A stretch of DNA of 64,000 nt from Plasmodium coatneyi (Eukaryota > Apicomplexa > Aconoidasida > Haemosporida > Plasmodiidae). Positions 21,287-32,333 of this stretch are shown one piece after another. The notes beneath the pieces are model-generated. The model had not been told where the DNA came from. It saw nothing but the letters and a program-made list of their open reading frames with translations, and did no database searches. Each line of letters begins with the position of its first letter. The stretch's first letter is position 1. The translations under genes and the position numbers were made by a program. The stretch is taken from the NCBI RefSeq assembly GCF_001680005.1, contig NC_033557.1:248001-312000 (forward strand), given 5' to 3'.

Positions 21287-22322
21287 TTTCCCACCACCGG
21301 GTGAGGGCTACTCCGCGCGTAGAACAATCTGCGTGTATTCGGAGTGCAGAGCCTTCTCTTCTCCTCCTCCCACATGTTAAGGCGCAGCGGTGTTATTACT
21401 TTCCTGTATTTTTGTCCCTGTGTTTTTTCTTCTACATTTCTTTTTCCTACATTTTTTTTCTTACACTTTTTCGTTCTCATTTCGTGAACCGCCTCCGTGT
21501 TGCTCCCCCCATGGGGCAATTTGTGCATACTCCCGTGCCTGCACAACAGATAGCCGACGCGGAGAAGTAAATACCCTTTCCCCGTTTATCGCACCGGTCA
21601 TGTGCACTGCGTACGAACGCAAAAAGCAGGATCGACTCGCCGTTCCCGCCCATCCAGTCTGTCACTTTTGTGAACAATTACAATTTGGAAAGCCTTCCAA
21701 GATAGATATTATCACCTTAGCTGGTGCAAACACCTTTGTCATTTATTCTGCTATTTTTTGGATGACATAAAATAGGGCACTTAAACATTTTCACATTCTC
21801 CTCAGTAACGGCATGCGGGGTTTTCAATTTCACGAATGTGATGGCTTTCACTTTGTACGCCTCCGCGTGGACACATACACATATGCCTAAATTTTTTTTT
21901 TTTTTTCGTCCCCCCCCAAAAGTGTTGTGTTTTACATCCACACCGCTTCTAAAGAGCACGCACATTTGCTTTTTCTCATCTTTCAAATTCTGGAAGCTTT
22001 CCCATTTTGAGCATTACTGCTTGACATGTGCCTTTGTTATATTCCTGTTTCTCTTTAATATACACTAATTCTTTTTGTTGCCCCCTCTTTGTGATGTATT
22101 CAATTGGGGGGTTATTTCCTTAGGCTTCATTTTCGCCCTTGAGCGTTAGATGTTACAATTTTTTTTTTTTTTGTAAAATAATGTGACTAGTAGTTTTGTT
22201 CTTTGTGTATTGTTCGCCTCTGGATTGGAATTCCTTGGCTTGGTGCATCCCTCCCCTTCCGTTATTTAAACAAGAGCGTAGTCTGTGATCCCTCCAAATG
22301 AGTTAGAAGAACCCCCAAAGAA
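21287..22322. promoter_or_regulatory. Divergent intergenic region, probable bidirectional promoter
   Basis: About 1 kb lies between two divergent start codons. It contains T-runs near 21892-21906 and 22160-22172 and a C/T-rich stretch at 21410-21480. No gene was found. It should carry the promoters of the helical-repeat gene and the mTERF gene. Confidence 0.5.
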
Positions 22323-24389
22323 ATGAATAAATACATTTTCCTCCTACTAGTAATTTCAAAATTGAACACATTCACATGTTACGTTTGTCGCGCACGGATT
22401 TTTCCTGGCAACATCATGAGGAAGGACAAAGACAAGGTTAGCATTGAAAATGGGGGCCCATTTAAATTCCCAGAGGTTGCCCGTACTGTGCGCGTGGTAA
22501 GGGGGTGCCACGGGGGAAGACGCAGAGGGGAGTTATTTTATTTGAGAGCCCCACACTACGGTTCGCTTGACAGCTCTCTTGGCAGCTCGCGTGACAATCC
22601 TCTGTTCGAGGGTCCCCCTTCCGAAGGCACCGCATCCAGCGCGCCACCCCCCAACACACACCTGGAACATGGGAGAAGCAAAACGCAGAAATACATGAAC
22701 AACCTGAGGAAGGTAAAAAAAGTAGACAACACCATACTGGGGAGTGATTTCCACGGGAAGGAGAACGAAATAATCCATGGAATCCCAGACCGATTTCTGA
22801 ACGCATTCAAGTGGGCATTACAATTTCGGTTAAAAAATTTTAACTGTAAATTTACGAGATTATCAAAGTTGGCCAAAAAAAATAATGAAGAATTAAAAGA
22901 CTACGAGAATTATGCTATAGGGTATAAAGAAAACTTACTAGCCATGTTGCAGAAGGATAAGGATTTTTTCCTAAACATTGTAAATAAGTTGAAAGCAAAG
23001 GATTATTTTAACTTTGATATTTATTCTATCTTCAGATTTATCAACATAGATATTCGTTTTTTTTTTTTTCCCGAGTGTCATGACCAGTCGGCTGTTTTTT
23101 TCCTCATTTTCGGAAATTTGGAAAAGGCCATTGACTATTTTATACGAAATAAAGACACCGTTGATTTTATGCAGATGGAGAAGTACAAGAAGATGGGGGG
23201 TGACAACGAGGTACACCTGAGCATACGGCAGAGGAAGAGGTTGAGGAAGGCGGAACGGAAGCGCGAGAGGGAGGAGCGCCAAAGGGCGTATATGGCGCGG
23301 GTGGGGGCTTCCTCCTTGGGCGACGCCGACGGGGGTGTAACCACCGCTGACGAGGCAACTGTGAGTGAAGGAAGCATTGATGAAGTAACTGTGAGTGAAG
23401 AAAGCACCGATGAAGCAACTGTGAATGAAGAAGATACCGATGACAAAACCGTGAATGAAGAAAGTACCGATGACGAAACCGACTTTGGAGCAACGCCTGA
23501 CTTCTCCATAAACAGCATAAGCGAGGCCGCCTCCCTGGAGGACAAATTCGACTACTTCCTAAAACACTACGATGATGTTGAGTTTTTCTTCTTGAACCAT
23601 TTTAAGACGCCAGAAGAGATAAAATGCTTTTTCGAAAAATGCCATGAGGAAGAAAATAAAATAAAAAAAGATGAAATAAATTTTAACGCAAAGGGAGAGG
23701 AAGTAATAACCACGAAGCAAGTGCTGAAAAGGGGGCTGAACTTAGAAATGATAAAAAAAATTATTAAGACATCTCCCAGATTATCTTTAGTAAATAAAAA
23801 CACCATCCTCAAAAGAATAGCTCATTACAAAAATGAGTTAAAATATGACCACGACGAATTGGTGCATATTCTGTATAATCTCCCACAATTTTATGCCTTT
23901 GGAAATTTAAAAAGAAAATATAAAGAATTGCTAAACCTGCATGAGACCATAGAAGAGGAAGATTTAAAAATACTTATCAAAAAGTACCCCAGGATATTCA
24001 CCTACAATGTGTACAGAACCCTCAGACCCAAACTGTTATACCTCATTAGACATATGAACAAAACGTTTCGAGATACTCTGTCCTTTCCTCAATATTTTAG
24101 TTACAGCTTCCGGTTAAGAATAATCCCCAGACATGTTGCCTACATGAGTTTGTACTATGACAACTATATCAGTTACTATAAGGAGTTGCTGAGGACACAC
24201 AATTATGCTGACTTTAACACAAAGTTTAACGAGTTGGTTTATAAACCCAACATCCCACCCATCAATTTGAAAATGCTTCTGCAAACGTCGAACAAAGATT
24301 TTATGAAACATTATAAAATTGATTATTACGATTTTGTCAAGTCGACTCAGCTGGCTAAAGAGATCCACAATCCGTTCATACTGGTGTGA
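22323..24389 (+). CDS. mTERF-domain protein with signal peptide, probable apicoplast, 688 aa
   Basis: The C-terminal half (about residues 468-620) has tandem helical mTERF motifs: IIKTSPRLSLVN, LVHILYNLPQFYAFG and ILIKKYPRIFTYN, followed by the family signature FSYSFRLRIIPRHVAYMS. mTERF proteins bind nucleic acid and act in transcription or RNA handling in mitochondria and plastids. The N-terminus MNKYIFLLLVISKLNTFTC is a good signal peptide, and a basic stretch follows, which suggests apicoplast rather than mitochondrial import. Residues about 343-387 are a 10-residue acidic tandem repeat. Lys/Arg-rich sequence (RQRKRLRKAERKREREER) precedes it. It is convergent with PSMA5. The family call is strong; the organelle is inference. 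Confidence 0.88.
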   Translation: MNKYIFLLLVISKLNTFTCYVCRARIFPGNIMRKDKDKVSIENGGPFKFPEVARTVRVVRGCHGGRRRGELFYLRAPHYGSLDSSLGSSRDNPLFEGPPSEGTASSAPPPNTHLEHGRSKTQKYMNNLRKVKKVDNTILGSDFHGKENEIIHGIPDRFLNAFKWALQFRLKNFNCKFTRLSKLAKKNNEELKDYENYAIGYKENLLAMLQKDKDFFLNIVNKLKAKDYFNFDIYSIFRFINIDIRFFFFPECHDQSAVFFLIFGNLEKAIDYFIRNKDTVDFMQMEKYKKMGGDNEVHLSIRQRKRLRKAERKREREERQRAYMARVGASSLGDADGGVTTADEATVSEGSIDEVTVSEESTDEATVNEEDTDDKTVNEESTDDETDFGATPDFSINSISEAASLEDKFDYFLKHYDDVEFFFLNHFKTPEEIKCFFEKCHEEENKIKKDEINFNAKGEEVITTKQVLKRGLNLEMIKKIIKTSPRLSLVNKNTILKRIAHYKNELKYDHDELVHILYNLPQFYAFGNLKRKYKELLNLHETIEEEDLKILIKKYPRIFTYNVYRTLRPKLLYLIRHMNKTFRDTLSFPQYFSYSFRLRIIPRHVAYMSLYYDNYISYYKELLRTHNYADFNTKFNELVYKPNIPPINLKMLLQTSNKDFMKHYKIDYYDFVKSTQLAKEIHNPFILV
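23349..23482 (+). repeat. 30-base coding tandem repeat in the mTERF gene
   Basis: About four and a half imperfect copies encode DEATVSEGSI-like decapeptides (DEVTVSEEST, DEATVNEEDT, DDKTVNEEST). It forms an acidic linker before the mTERF domain. Such repeats usually vary in copy number between Plasmodium species and isolates. Confidence 0.9.
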
Positions 24390-24985
24390 TGTGCGCCACG
24401 AAAGGGTACCTATATGTACACATATATATATACATGTGTACATACACGCATGTGCATACACATGGTATTGCGATTTTCTTCCTTCTCTGTGTGCCAGGAA
24501 ATGCCCACCAGAGGGGCTCCTCCATAAAGACATAACACAAATAATACGACAATAAAAATGACTAACGGGAGGTCTCTTTCCTTTCTGTAAACATACCTTT
24601 CCTTGGTGAAATTTCAAAATATGCACTTTTTAAAAAAATTAAAAAAAGTGTCAAGATGGGCACGAGCGCACGTTGTGAATGTTCTTACGCAAACGCCAAA
24701 TGGGGCATTTTTTGCAAAAAAAAAAAAAAAATAAAATAACAATGGATGGATGAAACGGCAACGTTGCCAAATGGCCAACCGACGCAGTGGAACACGTGTC
24801 CACTTGTTACATACCATCTCCCTTCTGGATTCGCCCAGGTGGGGAAGCGCACCGCAAAGTTTCTACCCACGCGATGCTGCTCATTCGTTTGTCCATCTTT
24901 CCCTGCGAAGGGGCATTCTCTTACGCATTGTTCTGTTTAGTGCCGCTCTGCCGTTCTGCAGCATAACCTCTTCACCTCTTCCTCC
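24390..24985. other. Convergent 3' intergenic region
   Basis: The stretch lies between the stops of the mTERF gene and PSMA5. It has a TATA/TACA-rich alternating tract at 24411-24465 and an A-run near 24717-24731. It probably holds two 3' untranslated regions and terminators. No gene was seen. Confidence 0.5.
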
Positions 24986-26183
24986 TTAAGCCGTCATGTC
25001 GATGGTCGGGTAGATGGGCGAGGGAAGCGCCTCGATGATCCTGGAGATGTCCTCCGTGTTGTATTTGTAAAACGTCTGGTCGGATTTCTTAACGGCGGCA
25101 ATTTCCACGTTGGAGGAAGACAGCTTATCCTCCATTACCTGCCTCAAAACGGTGAGCGCCAAAATTTCGGCTTCCTCAAAGGTCATATCTTTATTGTAAT
25201 TTTCTTGTAATAACAATTCGGCGCCTTCTTGAGCAGACCCAATGGAAGCAGCTAAAAATCTCGTGTTCGTTCCAGACGGCTCCGTGTACCAAAGACAAGG
25301 ACCATTCTTATCGACCCCTCCTATCAGTAACGCAACGCCAAATGGTCTGCTCATAATTTTTTTCCTTTTATTGTCAGACAAGTTGGAAAAATCTAATGCT
25401 AACTCGGATATTAATTCTACACAGGACTTTATGTTTATATTTTCATTGTATATGAACTTGTAGTGATTACACTCAACCCTTGCGTAGTCTATGAGTGTCC
25501 TTGCGTCGGCCATAAGTCCACTCATGGCACATCCTATGTGATCATCTATCGGAAGCAGCTTCTCCACTGAAGATTTTTCTATTAACGTGGAGGCGATTCT
25601 TCTTTCCGAGGCTAGGATTACTCCATCGTTTACACAGATACCCACTGCCGTGCTGCCCAACTGTCAAATGGGGGGAGGTGTACAAAATGAACAGCGTGAA
25701 CTAGCACTAAGCGGAGCCGCAGACCGATTTGGCTGACCAACTGGGGGGTATCCCCTCAATCGGCTACACTCTACGTGCACATTTTTGGAAATTCTGCAAG
25801 TTAGGGCTACGCCCCTGGTGAATTCATCTTATATACCATCCCATCTCACTCTGTCCTTTTTTTTTTTTTTTTTTTTTTTTTTTCGCCTATCCACCTTTGC
25901 ACCTACCTTTATAGCGCCCAGCGCGTACTCCACTTGAAAAAGTCTGCCTTCCGGCGAAAAGGTGTTTACTCCCCGGTCATACTCGCTCCTAAAGGTGAAT
26001 GAAAATGTGAAAACGCACAGAGGTGAGCAGGGCAAACGTGTTACATAAGATGCGTATGCAAGTGTGTCACTCCATAATCATCGGACTTAAAGCTATGGAA
26101 AAGCCGGTACGCATTCATACAAGTGTATGTGTTGCCGTCCCGCTGGCTATCCCACCAATCGTGTGTTACCTGGTTGAGAACAT
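24986..26183 (-). CDS. PSMA5: Proteasome subunit alpha type-5 (PSMA5), three exons, 256 aa
   Basis: This is a 20S core proteasome alpha-ring subunit. Exon 1 is 26183-26170 (14 bases, MFST plus two bases of Arg). Exon 2 is 25988-25907 (SEYDRGVNTFSPEGRLFQVE to GAIK). Exon 3 is 25660-24986, beginning LGSTAVG. All junctions are GT-AG and in phase, and the spliced length of 256 residues fits the family. The alpha-subunit N-terminal signature YDRGVNTFSPEGRLFQVEYA is split off in exon 2. IGCAMSGLMADARTLID and SRPFGVALLIGGVD in exon 3 identify the alpha-5 type. The second intron carries a 27-T run (25857-25883) before exon 3 in genomic orientation. The gene is divergent from DNMT2. The exon 1 position rests on the exact match to the expected start and phase. 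Confidence 0.95.
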
Positions 26184-27266
26184 TTTTTCGCTTCGAAGGG
26201 GAGGGCTATCAGATCAAGAAGTTGAGGCGGCAACGGTGGGATTCCTTTTGGCTGTATGTGCGAAGGGTGAACCCACTATTATAAGAAAGTTCGTGTTTAC
26301 TAAGTTTCCGCTTGGTGACTCGTTTTCCTAGAGAACGCCTGTAAGTAGTTATTTCGTAAGCGTGTCAGCAGGCGAGATAAGGTATGCCTCCTCGTATCAG
26401 CCAATGGAAAAAATAACAAAGTGAAGGAACAATAAAGGGCTGCAGAGAAGTGATGTATCCATATATATGCGTACCTTCGCTTGAAGTTTTTTTTTTTTTT
26501 TTTTTTTTACAGTTTTATGTATGGCCTTTCTGACTGCGTAACGTTGTTTAGGCATAGCATATTATGCTTGTACGTTTGTGTTTCACCAGGTTCACCTTTT
26601 TTTTGCACCGCATATTACACCGCGCACGGTAATGCTGGTGGAGCCACACTTTGTGCATCCTTTGGGGAACTCAGCAGAAGAAACGGGAGCGAAATAGGGG
26701 TGAAATATGGAGGTAAGTAAAAAACCATATAGGAAAATTGCACCACATTGACGCAAAACAGGGGGAGAGCTGCACTCTCGCAATTTTTGTTCCGCCACGT
26801 GTAAACAAGTTTGTTCATTGTGTGACGTAATTGGGTTGTAATTCTTCGCGACGAGGGCTGTTCTGGAATCGCTTCAAGTTTACCCTTTTTGATGAACTTG
26901 TTCTTGCACCCATAGGAGGTACTCCCCACCCACACACAGTATACCATTTTGAGGAGGATCTCTTCTCATGCCCGCACCTCTACTGGTTAATCGCAGGGCG
27001 CTTCTACGCATTGGTTGGTTCCCGTACGACAGTGCCCCTTTCGAAGCATCTCCTGCGTGGCATTAAGGAAAGTCCACCCATTCGGTTACTAGTACATTTA
27101 CTTCCTCGCTAAAGGTGCTCCCCCACTGGTGAACAAAAAACAGAACATACATATTGGTCACTCCATTTTTTTTACGTAAACAAAAGATGGTGCCTAGACG
27201 TACTGCTAAACCTACGCGGAAAAAACATGAACAGCTGTTGTTGTTCCTCCTCTGCCCCAGTTAATA
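26184..27266. promoter_or_regulatory. Divergent intergenic region between PSMA5 and DNMT2
   Basis: About 1.1 kb separates two divergent start codons, so both promoters should be here. There is a 22-T run near 26487-26508. The short frames in it have no recognisable product. Confidence 0.5.
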
Positions 27267-29489
27267 ATGAACACGCAAATGAATCCCATGCAAAACATAA
27301 AAGTGCTAGACCTTTATAGTGGAATAGGGGGGCTACACTACAGCATGCTACAGGCCTTAATAAATTGCGTCCACCAGAGGGCAGAAAAAGGCACCCTCAA
27401 AGGGGAAACTGCAAAAGAGAATCTTCCCAACTGTGCCAACCTCTTCAATGACGCATTTCGGTTCATATCGATAGATCTTAACTACCTAGCGAATCAAACA
27501 CACTACCACAACTTTGAGGAAAATTCAATCTACCTAAAGGAAAAAAAATATATCGACAAATTTTTTAAAGCATGTCAAGGAGAGGGGCGCAACCATGGGG
27601 GAACGACCCCCGAAGGTGCGCACAACGGAGGAAGGAACAACATGAAAGAGGTTCCCTTCGTGGAGGATAAAAATTACATCCTTCAAACGGATATAAACAA
27701 CCTGGACGAAAACTTTCTCGATTACCACAAATTCTTTATTCTGCTAATATCGAACCCTTGTCAGCCGTACACCAGACAGAACAAGAATTTCCAGCAGATC
27801 AATTTGGATGAGTTGTTCAGGAAGTACGCCTACACCGCAGCAGAGGAATCCCCTCTGGGGGAAAAAAAAGAAAAGCAAAAAGGAAGTTCTCCCTCCCCTT
27901 TAGACAAATCCGATCATATGAATAATTTGTTCACCCAAAAGTGTAACGATGTGGGAGACACCCCCTTCAAATGGACAAATGAAGAAAGCGATTACGATAA
28001 AGTATTGGGGGAAAAAACCCAAGGACAAGACCACTTCCACGTGGATAAGCTAAACCTAGACGAAGCCTTAAGCACGCTGCAAATCGAAAAGGACGAACGG
28101 TCAAGAAGTTTCATCCACATTTGCAATTTGCTGAAAAAGGTAAAGGAAGAAAATTTGCCAAAATATATTTTTATCGAGAATGTCAGAAATTTTGAATTGT
28201 CCACTTCCTTTTTTTATTTCATAAATTCAGTTAAGAAGAATTATAATTTCCAGACGTACCTTTTGTCCCCCCTGCAGTATGGCATACCGAATGAGCGTCT
28301 TCGTTTTTATTGCATATGTAGGAGGAAGGACAAGTTGGCAGATCTTACATCGTGGGAAAAAATCCCCACTGGTGGGACAACCCCACAGTACAGCAATTCG
28401 CTTATGCCAGCCAAGTGCATCATCCCCGCATTTGAAAACAACCCCAATTTTAGGCCTTCCCCAAAATACTCTTTTTACACCCCCAGTTTGGTCACATTCC
28501 TGGACCATAATGAAAAGTACCCAATAGAATGCAACACAAGTGAAGAAATAAACTTAACTAATGACACATTGGAGGAACACCAAGTTCCGAACAGTACCTT
28601 GGAAAAATGCTCATCCTTTTGTTTTGACATGATCGATATAAACCGAAATGGAAATGTGTGCTGCTTCGATGGGGGTCGTTACTATGTCGACAAGAATGAA
28701 GCCATAAAGGAACTCCCAAATGAGAGAAACTTGAAGGACATAATCAACTGGAACAGTTTGCATTCCATGTGCTTCACGTCTAACTATGGGAGGTATATTA
28801 ACGGATCCGGCTCGGTTCTCTACTTCTCCAGGGGTAGAGAAACGGGATGTGGACATGCAGAGAGTGAGCATATGAAAAAATCCCACATGGAAAATCACCC
28901 CTCACGCGACGGCTCCTGCAGGGATGACTTCCCCCACGAGGGTCACATGAGCGAACAACCCAACCAGGATAAACTTCACCACGGAGAAATAATCAAACAA
29001 ATGAGCATATATAAAAACAGAGTGCGGTACTTTACCCCCGTAGAGATATGCAGACTGATGGGTTATAAAATGCACACCAGCAGGGCTAATACAGACGGCG
29101 GCGAAAACAAAAAAAACAGAGTCGGAAATATCTACTGGAATATGGACCACATTAACCATATGTGCGCCTACACATGTAATGTGCACTACTGTGCTAATAG
29201 CCATAGCAACACTTGTTTGTTCAATGAAGGGCTCCATTTGGAAGAGAATCCGGTGAGAGGATCACCAAATGATGCAGTGGGTGGTGGTGGCCAATCTCCC
29301 CATGGAAAATCCCAAGACGAACGGACAGCACCCTGCTCTTGTCACGAATTTAAATTTCCACCATTTTTGACAAACAGGCAAAAGTACAAATTGGTTGGCA
29401 ATTCCGTCAATGTCATTGTGATATCTTTAATTTTTCAAGCCCACGACATTTTCGGGGAGTTCCTCAAAGGAGGGACCCTTCCCAGCTAA
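27267..29489 (+). CDS. DNMT2: tRNA (cytosine-5)-methyltransferase DNMT2, 740 aa
   Basis: The protein has the ordered motifs of a C5-cytosine methyltransferase of the DNMT2 type. Motif I is VLDLYSGIGGLHYSML (residues about 12-27). Motif IV is NPCQPYTRQN (catalytic Cys near 164; the usual sequence is PPCQPFTR). Motif VI is IFIENVRNFE near 300, and motif VIII is QYGIPNERLRFYCIC. FTPVEICRLMGY comes next, and the last is YKLVGNSVNVIVISLI near the C-terminus. DNMT2 enzymes methylate C38 of tRNA-Asp and, in Plasmodium, have also been discussed as a DNA methyltransferase. At 740 residues it is nearly twice the usual 390, due to hydrophilic inserts after motifs I, IV and VIII. It is a single exon with the first ATG used. 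It lies between PSMA5 (divergent) and NFS (same strand). Confidence 0.95.
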   Translation: MNTQMNPMQNIKVLDLYSGIGGLHYSMLQALINCVHQRAEKGTLKGETAKENLPNCANLFNDAFRFISIDLNYLANQTHYHNFEENSIYLKEKKYIDKFFKACQGEGRNHGGTTPEGAHNGGRNNMKEVPFVEDKNYILQTDINNLDENFLDYHKFFILLISNPCQPYTRQNKNFQQINLDELFRKYAYTAAEESPLGEKKEKQKGSSPSPLDKSDHMNNLFTQKCNDVGDTPFKWTNEESDYDKVLGEKTQGQDHFHVDKLNLDEALSTLQIEKDERSRSFIHICNLLKKVKEENLPKYIFIENVRNFELSTSFFYFINSVKKNYNFQTYLLSPLQYGIPNERLRFYCICRRKDKLADLTSWEKIPTGGTTPQYSNSLMPAKCIIPAFENNPNFRPSPKYSFYTPSLVTFLDHNEKYPIECNTSEEINLTNDTLEEHQVPNSTLEKCSSFCFDMIDINRNGNVCCFDGGRYYVDKNEAIKELPNERNLKDIINWNSLHSMCFTSNYGRYINGSGSVLYFSRGRETGCGHAESEHMKKSHMENHPSRDGSCRDDFPHEGHMSEQPNQDKLHHGEIIKQMSIYKNRVRYFTPVEICRLMGYKMHTSRANTDGGENKKNRVGNIYWNMDHINHMCAYTCNVHYCANSHSNTCLFNEGLHLEENPVRGSPNDAVGGGGQSPHGKSQDERTAPCSCHEFKFPPFLTNRQKYKLVGNSVNVIVISLIFQAHDIFGEFLKGGTLPS

Positions 29490-30788
29490 ATTGGCCATCC
29501 GACATGTGCGCCCCTCTTTTTTAATTATTTTTTTTTTGTTCTGAATTAGTCGTTAGAGGATGGAAATTTCGCCATCTTCACCGAATAGATGAACCACATG
29601 AACTGAACGACCATTCCTCGTTTGTGAAATTTTATTTGAAGAAAAGGGAGAGAGATTCCCTCTTTCCCACGCTGTTGTTCCTGTGTGTGTAACACCCACT
29701 TGCGCATGAACAACATGATGCATTCACCGTTACAATTTGCTCTATTTGAATATGGGCAACACCTTTTCAACATTTGTCCGATACATTTTTTTCGTATTTT
29801 GCATTTTTTATGGCCATTCACTCTTGAAAGGATTTTTTTTTTTTAAAACCTTTTTAAGTCCTGTGTGATGGTATTTCACGTAGTAATGTTTTTATTTTTT
29901 TCTCCGCCCGGGGGAAATTTTTAAAAGACGCGAGGCAAGTACGTACATACATGTTGTATGTGCATGGTGTGCCCTTTTTTAAGTCTGCAAAAATACCCGT
30001 GATAGTTTACAAAGTAACCAACCTGGCGACGTGGTTTCTCCCCTAAAATGCGTCCTCTTTGGACCTCTACAATATCAGCGCCATTCCAAAAAAGTGGAAA
30101 AAAAAAAATTGTTCGACCTTTTCCAAAGGGAGTAAAATGAAAAAAAAAAGGTGTAGGAAAAGAAAGCGCGCGAGAGAAAATTTTTTTTTTTTTTTTTTTT
30201 TCCCTTTTGACATGTGTCCGATTTTTTCCTTTTCACCTTTTTGTGATTCGTAAAATTAACTTGCAACGAGTAGCGAAGCTGCAAATAAAAATGACACAAT
30301 GGGATCACGTTTTAACTCCTTCGCCGCAACATCAGCAATAATTTTTGTTCATATACCGTTCGAATATTGCGTGTATATATATTTATTTTCATGCGCACCC
30401 TGCGATTGTATAAGTGTATATCTCCATTTTTTACGTTTTTTTTTTCCTCCTTTTTAAACCGACTATGACGCGATAAACACGTGTCACACTTTTGAGTTCG
30501 CAAATCTTTAATTTTTTTCTTTTTTTCAGCGAAGCGGCTAAGCAACGTACAATCCGTGCAGCTGTTGAGAGTTTTCGTCCCTTCTCTGCAAACATGGGGA
30601 ATTATACCCCTCATTTGATATATGAATAAATTAATTTCCTTTTTTTATGTAAAATTAGCCAAATTTTTAAACCCATTATGAACCTTATTTGACCAATTTG
30701 CGCAACCAGCAGCCTTATGCAAAAATTTGCATAGGCGTTGTGGTTTTACTGAAATATATTTTTTTTTTTGTTTCTAACCACTGTCAAG
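29490..30788. other. Intergenic region between DNMT2 and NFS
   Basis: This 1.3 kb tandem spacer contains T-runs (29828-29840, 30179-30201) and A-rich patches. It should hold the DNMT2 3' end and the NFS promoter. A TTG-initiated extension of the NFS frame occurs just before its ATG but has no other support. Confidence 0.5.
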
Positions 30789-32333
30789 ATGAAGTTATTC
30801 CACCTTGTAAAAAGTTTAAACATTCCAAGGAGAAACGTTTTGGAAAAATTGTGTAAATGTGACAAGACAAGTAGGGGGTTTAAAGTGCTGTCAAATGTAT
30901 GCTCCTATGGGGGCAGCACAAACGAACATACGTTGTGCGATAGTGGGGGGTGGTGCGTTCGGAGGAGGTTCCATAGCAGCCGGGGGGACAACCTCGAAGG
31001 ATGCGACTCAGTGGGGAAGAAAAATGGGGAACCATCAGCAGATAACCACAGTGAGAGCCCCCCCCTCCACGTGGACGACGTTGCAAACGAGCGCGACAGA
31101 AAAAAAATCAACAGGTTTTACCTAGACAGCCAAGCAACCACCATGATAGACCCCAGAGTGCTGGACAAAATGATGCCATACATGACATACATATATGGAA
31201 ACGCGCACTCACGTAACCATTTCTTCGGATGGGAATCCGAAAAGGCAGTCGAAGATGCAAGGAAAAACATCCTCCATTTAATAAACGGAAAAAATAATAA
31301 AGAAATTATCTTCACCTCCGGTGCAACAGAAAGTAATAACTTAGCACTTATAGGAATATGCACTTACTATAACAAAAGAGATAGCAAAAAAAACCACATA
31401 ATTACGTCTCAAATTGAGCATAAGTGCATCCTCCAGACGTGTCGATATTTACAAACGAAGGGATTTGAAGTGACTTATTTGAAACCTGAACCCAATGGAA
31501 TTGTAAAATTAGAAGATATCGAAAAAAACATAAAAGAGAATACCATAATGGCGTCCTTCATTCATGTAAATAACGAAATTGGAGTCGTACAAGACATTGA
31601 AAATATAGGTCTTTTGTGTAAAGAAAAAAATGTAATTTTCCACACGGATGCATCCCAAGCGGTAGGTAAAATTCCCATCGATGTGCAAAAAATGAACATT
31701 GATTTATTGTCCATGTCAGGTCATAAATTATATGGACCCAAAGGAGTCGGAGCATTATATATAAAAAGGAAAAAGCCGAACATAAGACTAAATGCGTTAA
31801 TACACGGAGGGGGACAAGAAAGGGGACTACGCTCTGGAACTTTACCAACCCATTTAATTGTTGGCTTAGGAGAAGCAGCAAATTTAGGATCCATCGAAAT
31901 GAACCGTGACCATAAAAAAATGAAGTTCTTTTTTGACTATGTAAAAAATCACCTCATGCAAAATTTAGATTATATCGTCTTCAATGGATGCCAAACGAAC
32001 AGATATTTTGGAAACATGAATGTGTCCTTTTTATTTGTGGAGGGTGAAAGTTTGTTAATGTCTTTGAACGAAATAGCTCTCAGTTCGGGTTCTGCTTGCA
32101 CATCTAGCACGTTAGAACCCAGTTACGTATTACGATCCATAGGAATATCAGAAGACATTGCACACACATCCATAAGAATTGGGTTTAATAGATTCACCAC
32201 CTTTTTCGAAGTGCAGCAGCTCTGCGAAAATTTGGTTAAGTCTGTCAAGAGACTGCGTAGCATCTCTCCGTTGTACGAAATGGAGATGGAGAAAAAGTCC
32301 TCCGGTGATACGCCTCATTTTGTGTGGACCTAA
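30789..32333 (+). CDS. NFS: Cysteine desulfurase NFS (IscS/NFS1 type), mitochondrial, 514 aa
   Basis: This PLP enzyme removes sulfur from cysteine for iron-sulfur cluster assembly. The fold begins at FYLDSQATTMIDPRVLDKM near residue 115. Then come the PLP-region FTSGATESNNLAL and the Schiff-base lysine in SMSGHKLYGPKGVG (near 312). RGLRSGTLPTHLIVGLG and the mobile-loop catalytic cysteine in SSGSACTS (near 436) complete the set. The short loop spacing is that of the IscS/NFS1 group, not SufS. The N-terminal 110 residues are basic, hydroxylated and unconserved, starting MKLFHLVKSLNIPRRNVL, which fits a mitochondrial presequence; there is no signal peptide, so this is not the apicoplast SufS. 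The start is the first ATG at 30789, because the frame further upstream begins only with TTG. Confidence 0.96.
   Translation: MKLFHLVKSLNIPRRNVLEKLCKCDKTSRGFKVLSNVCSYGGSTNEHTLCDSGGWCVRRRFHSSRGDNLEGCDSVGKKNGEPSADNHSESPPLHVDDVANERDRKKINRFYLDSQATTMIDPRVLDKMMPYMTYIYGNAHSRNHFFGWESEKAVEDARKNILHLINGKNNKEIIFTSGATESNNLALIGICTYYNKRDSKKNHIITSQIEHKCILQTCRYLQTKGFEVTYLKPEPNGIVKLEDIEKNIKENTIMASFIHVNNEIGVVQDIENIGLLCKEKNVIFHTDASQAVGKIPIDVQKMNIDLLSMSGHKLYGPKGVGALYIKRKKPNIRLNALIHGGGQERGLRSGTLPTHLIVGLGEAANLGSIEMNRDHKKMKFFFDYVKNHLMQNLDYIVFNGCQTNRYFGNMNVSFLFVEGESLLMSLNEIALSSGSACTSSTLEPSYVLRSIGISEDIAHTSIRIGFNRFTTFFEVQQLCENLVKSVKRLRSISPLYEMEMEKKSSGDTPHFVWT

Noticed and set aside
30768..30788. Extension of NFS upstream of its first ATG
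   Set aside because: The added codons begin with TTG and lie in a T-run; nuclear Plasmodium genes normally start with ATG.
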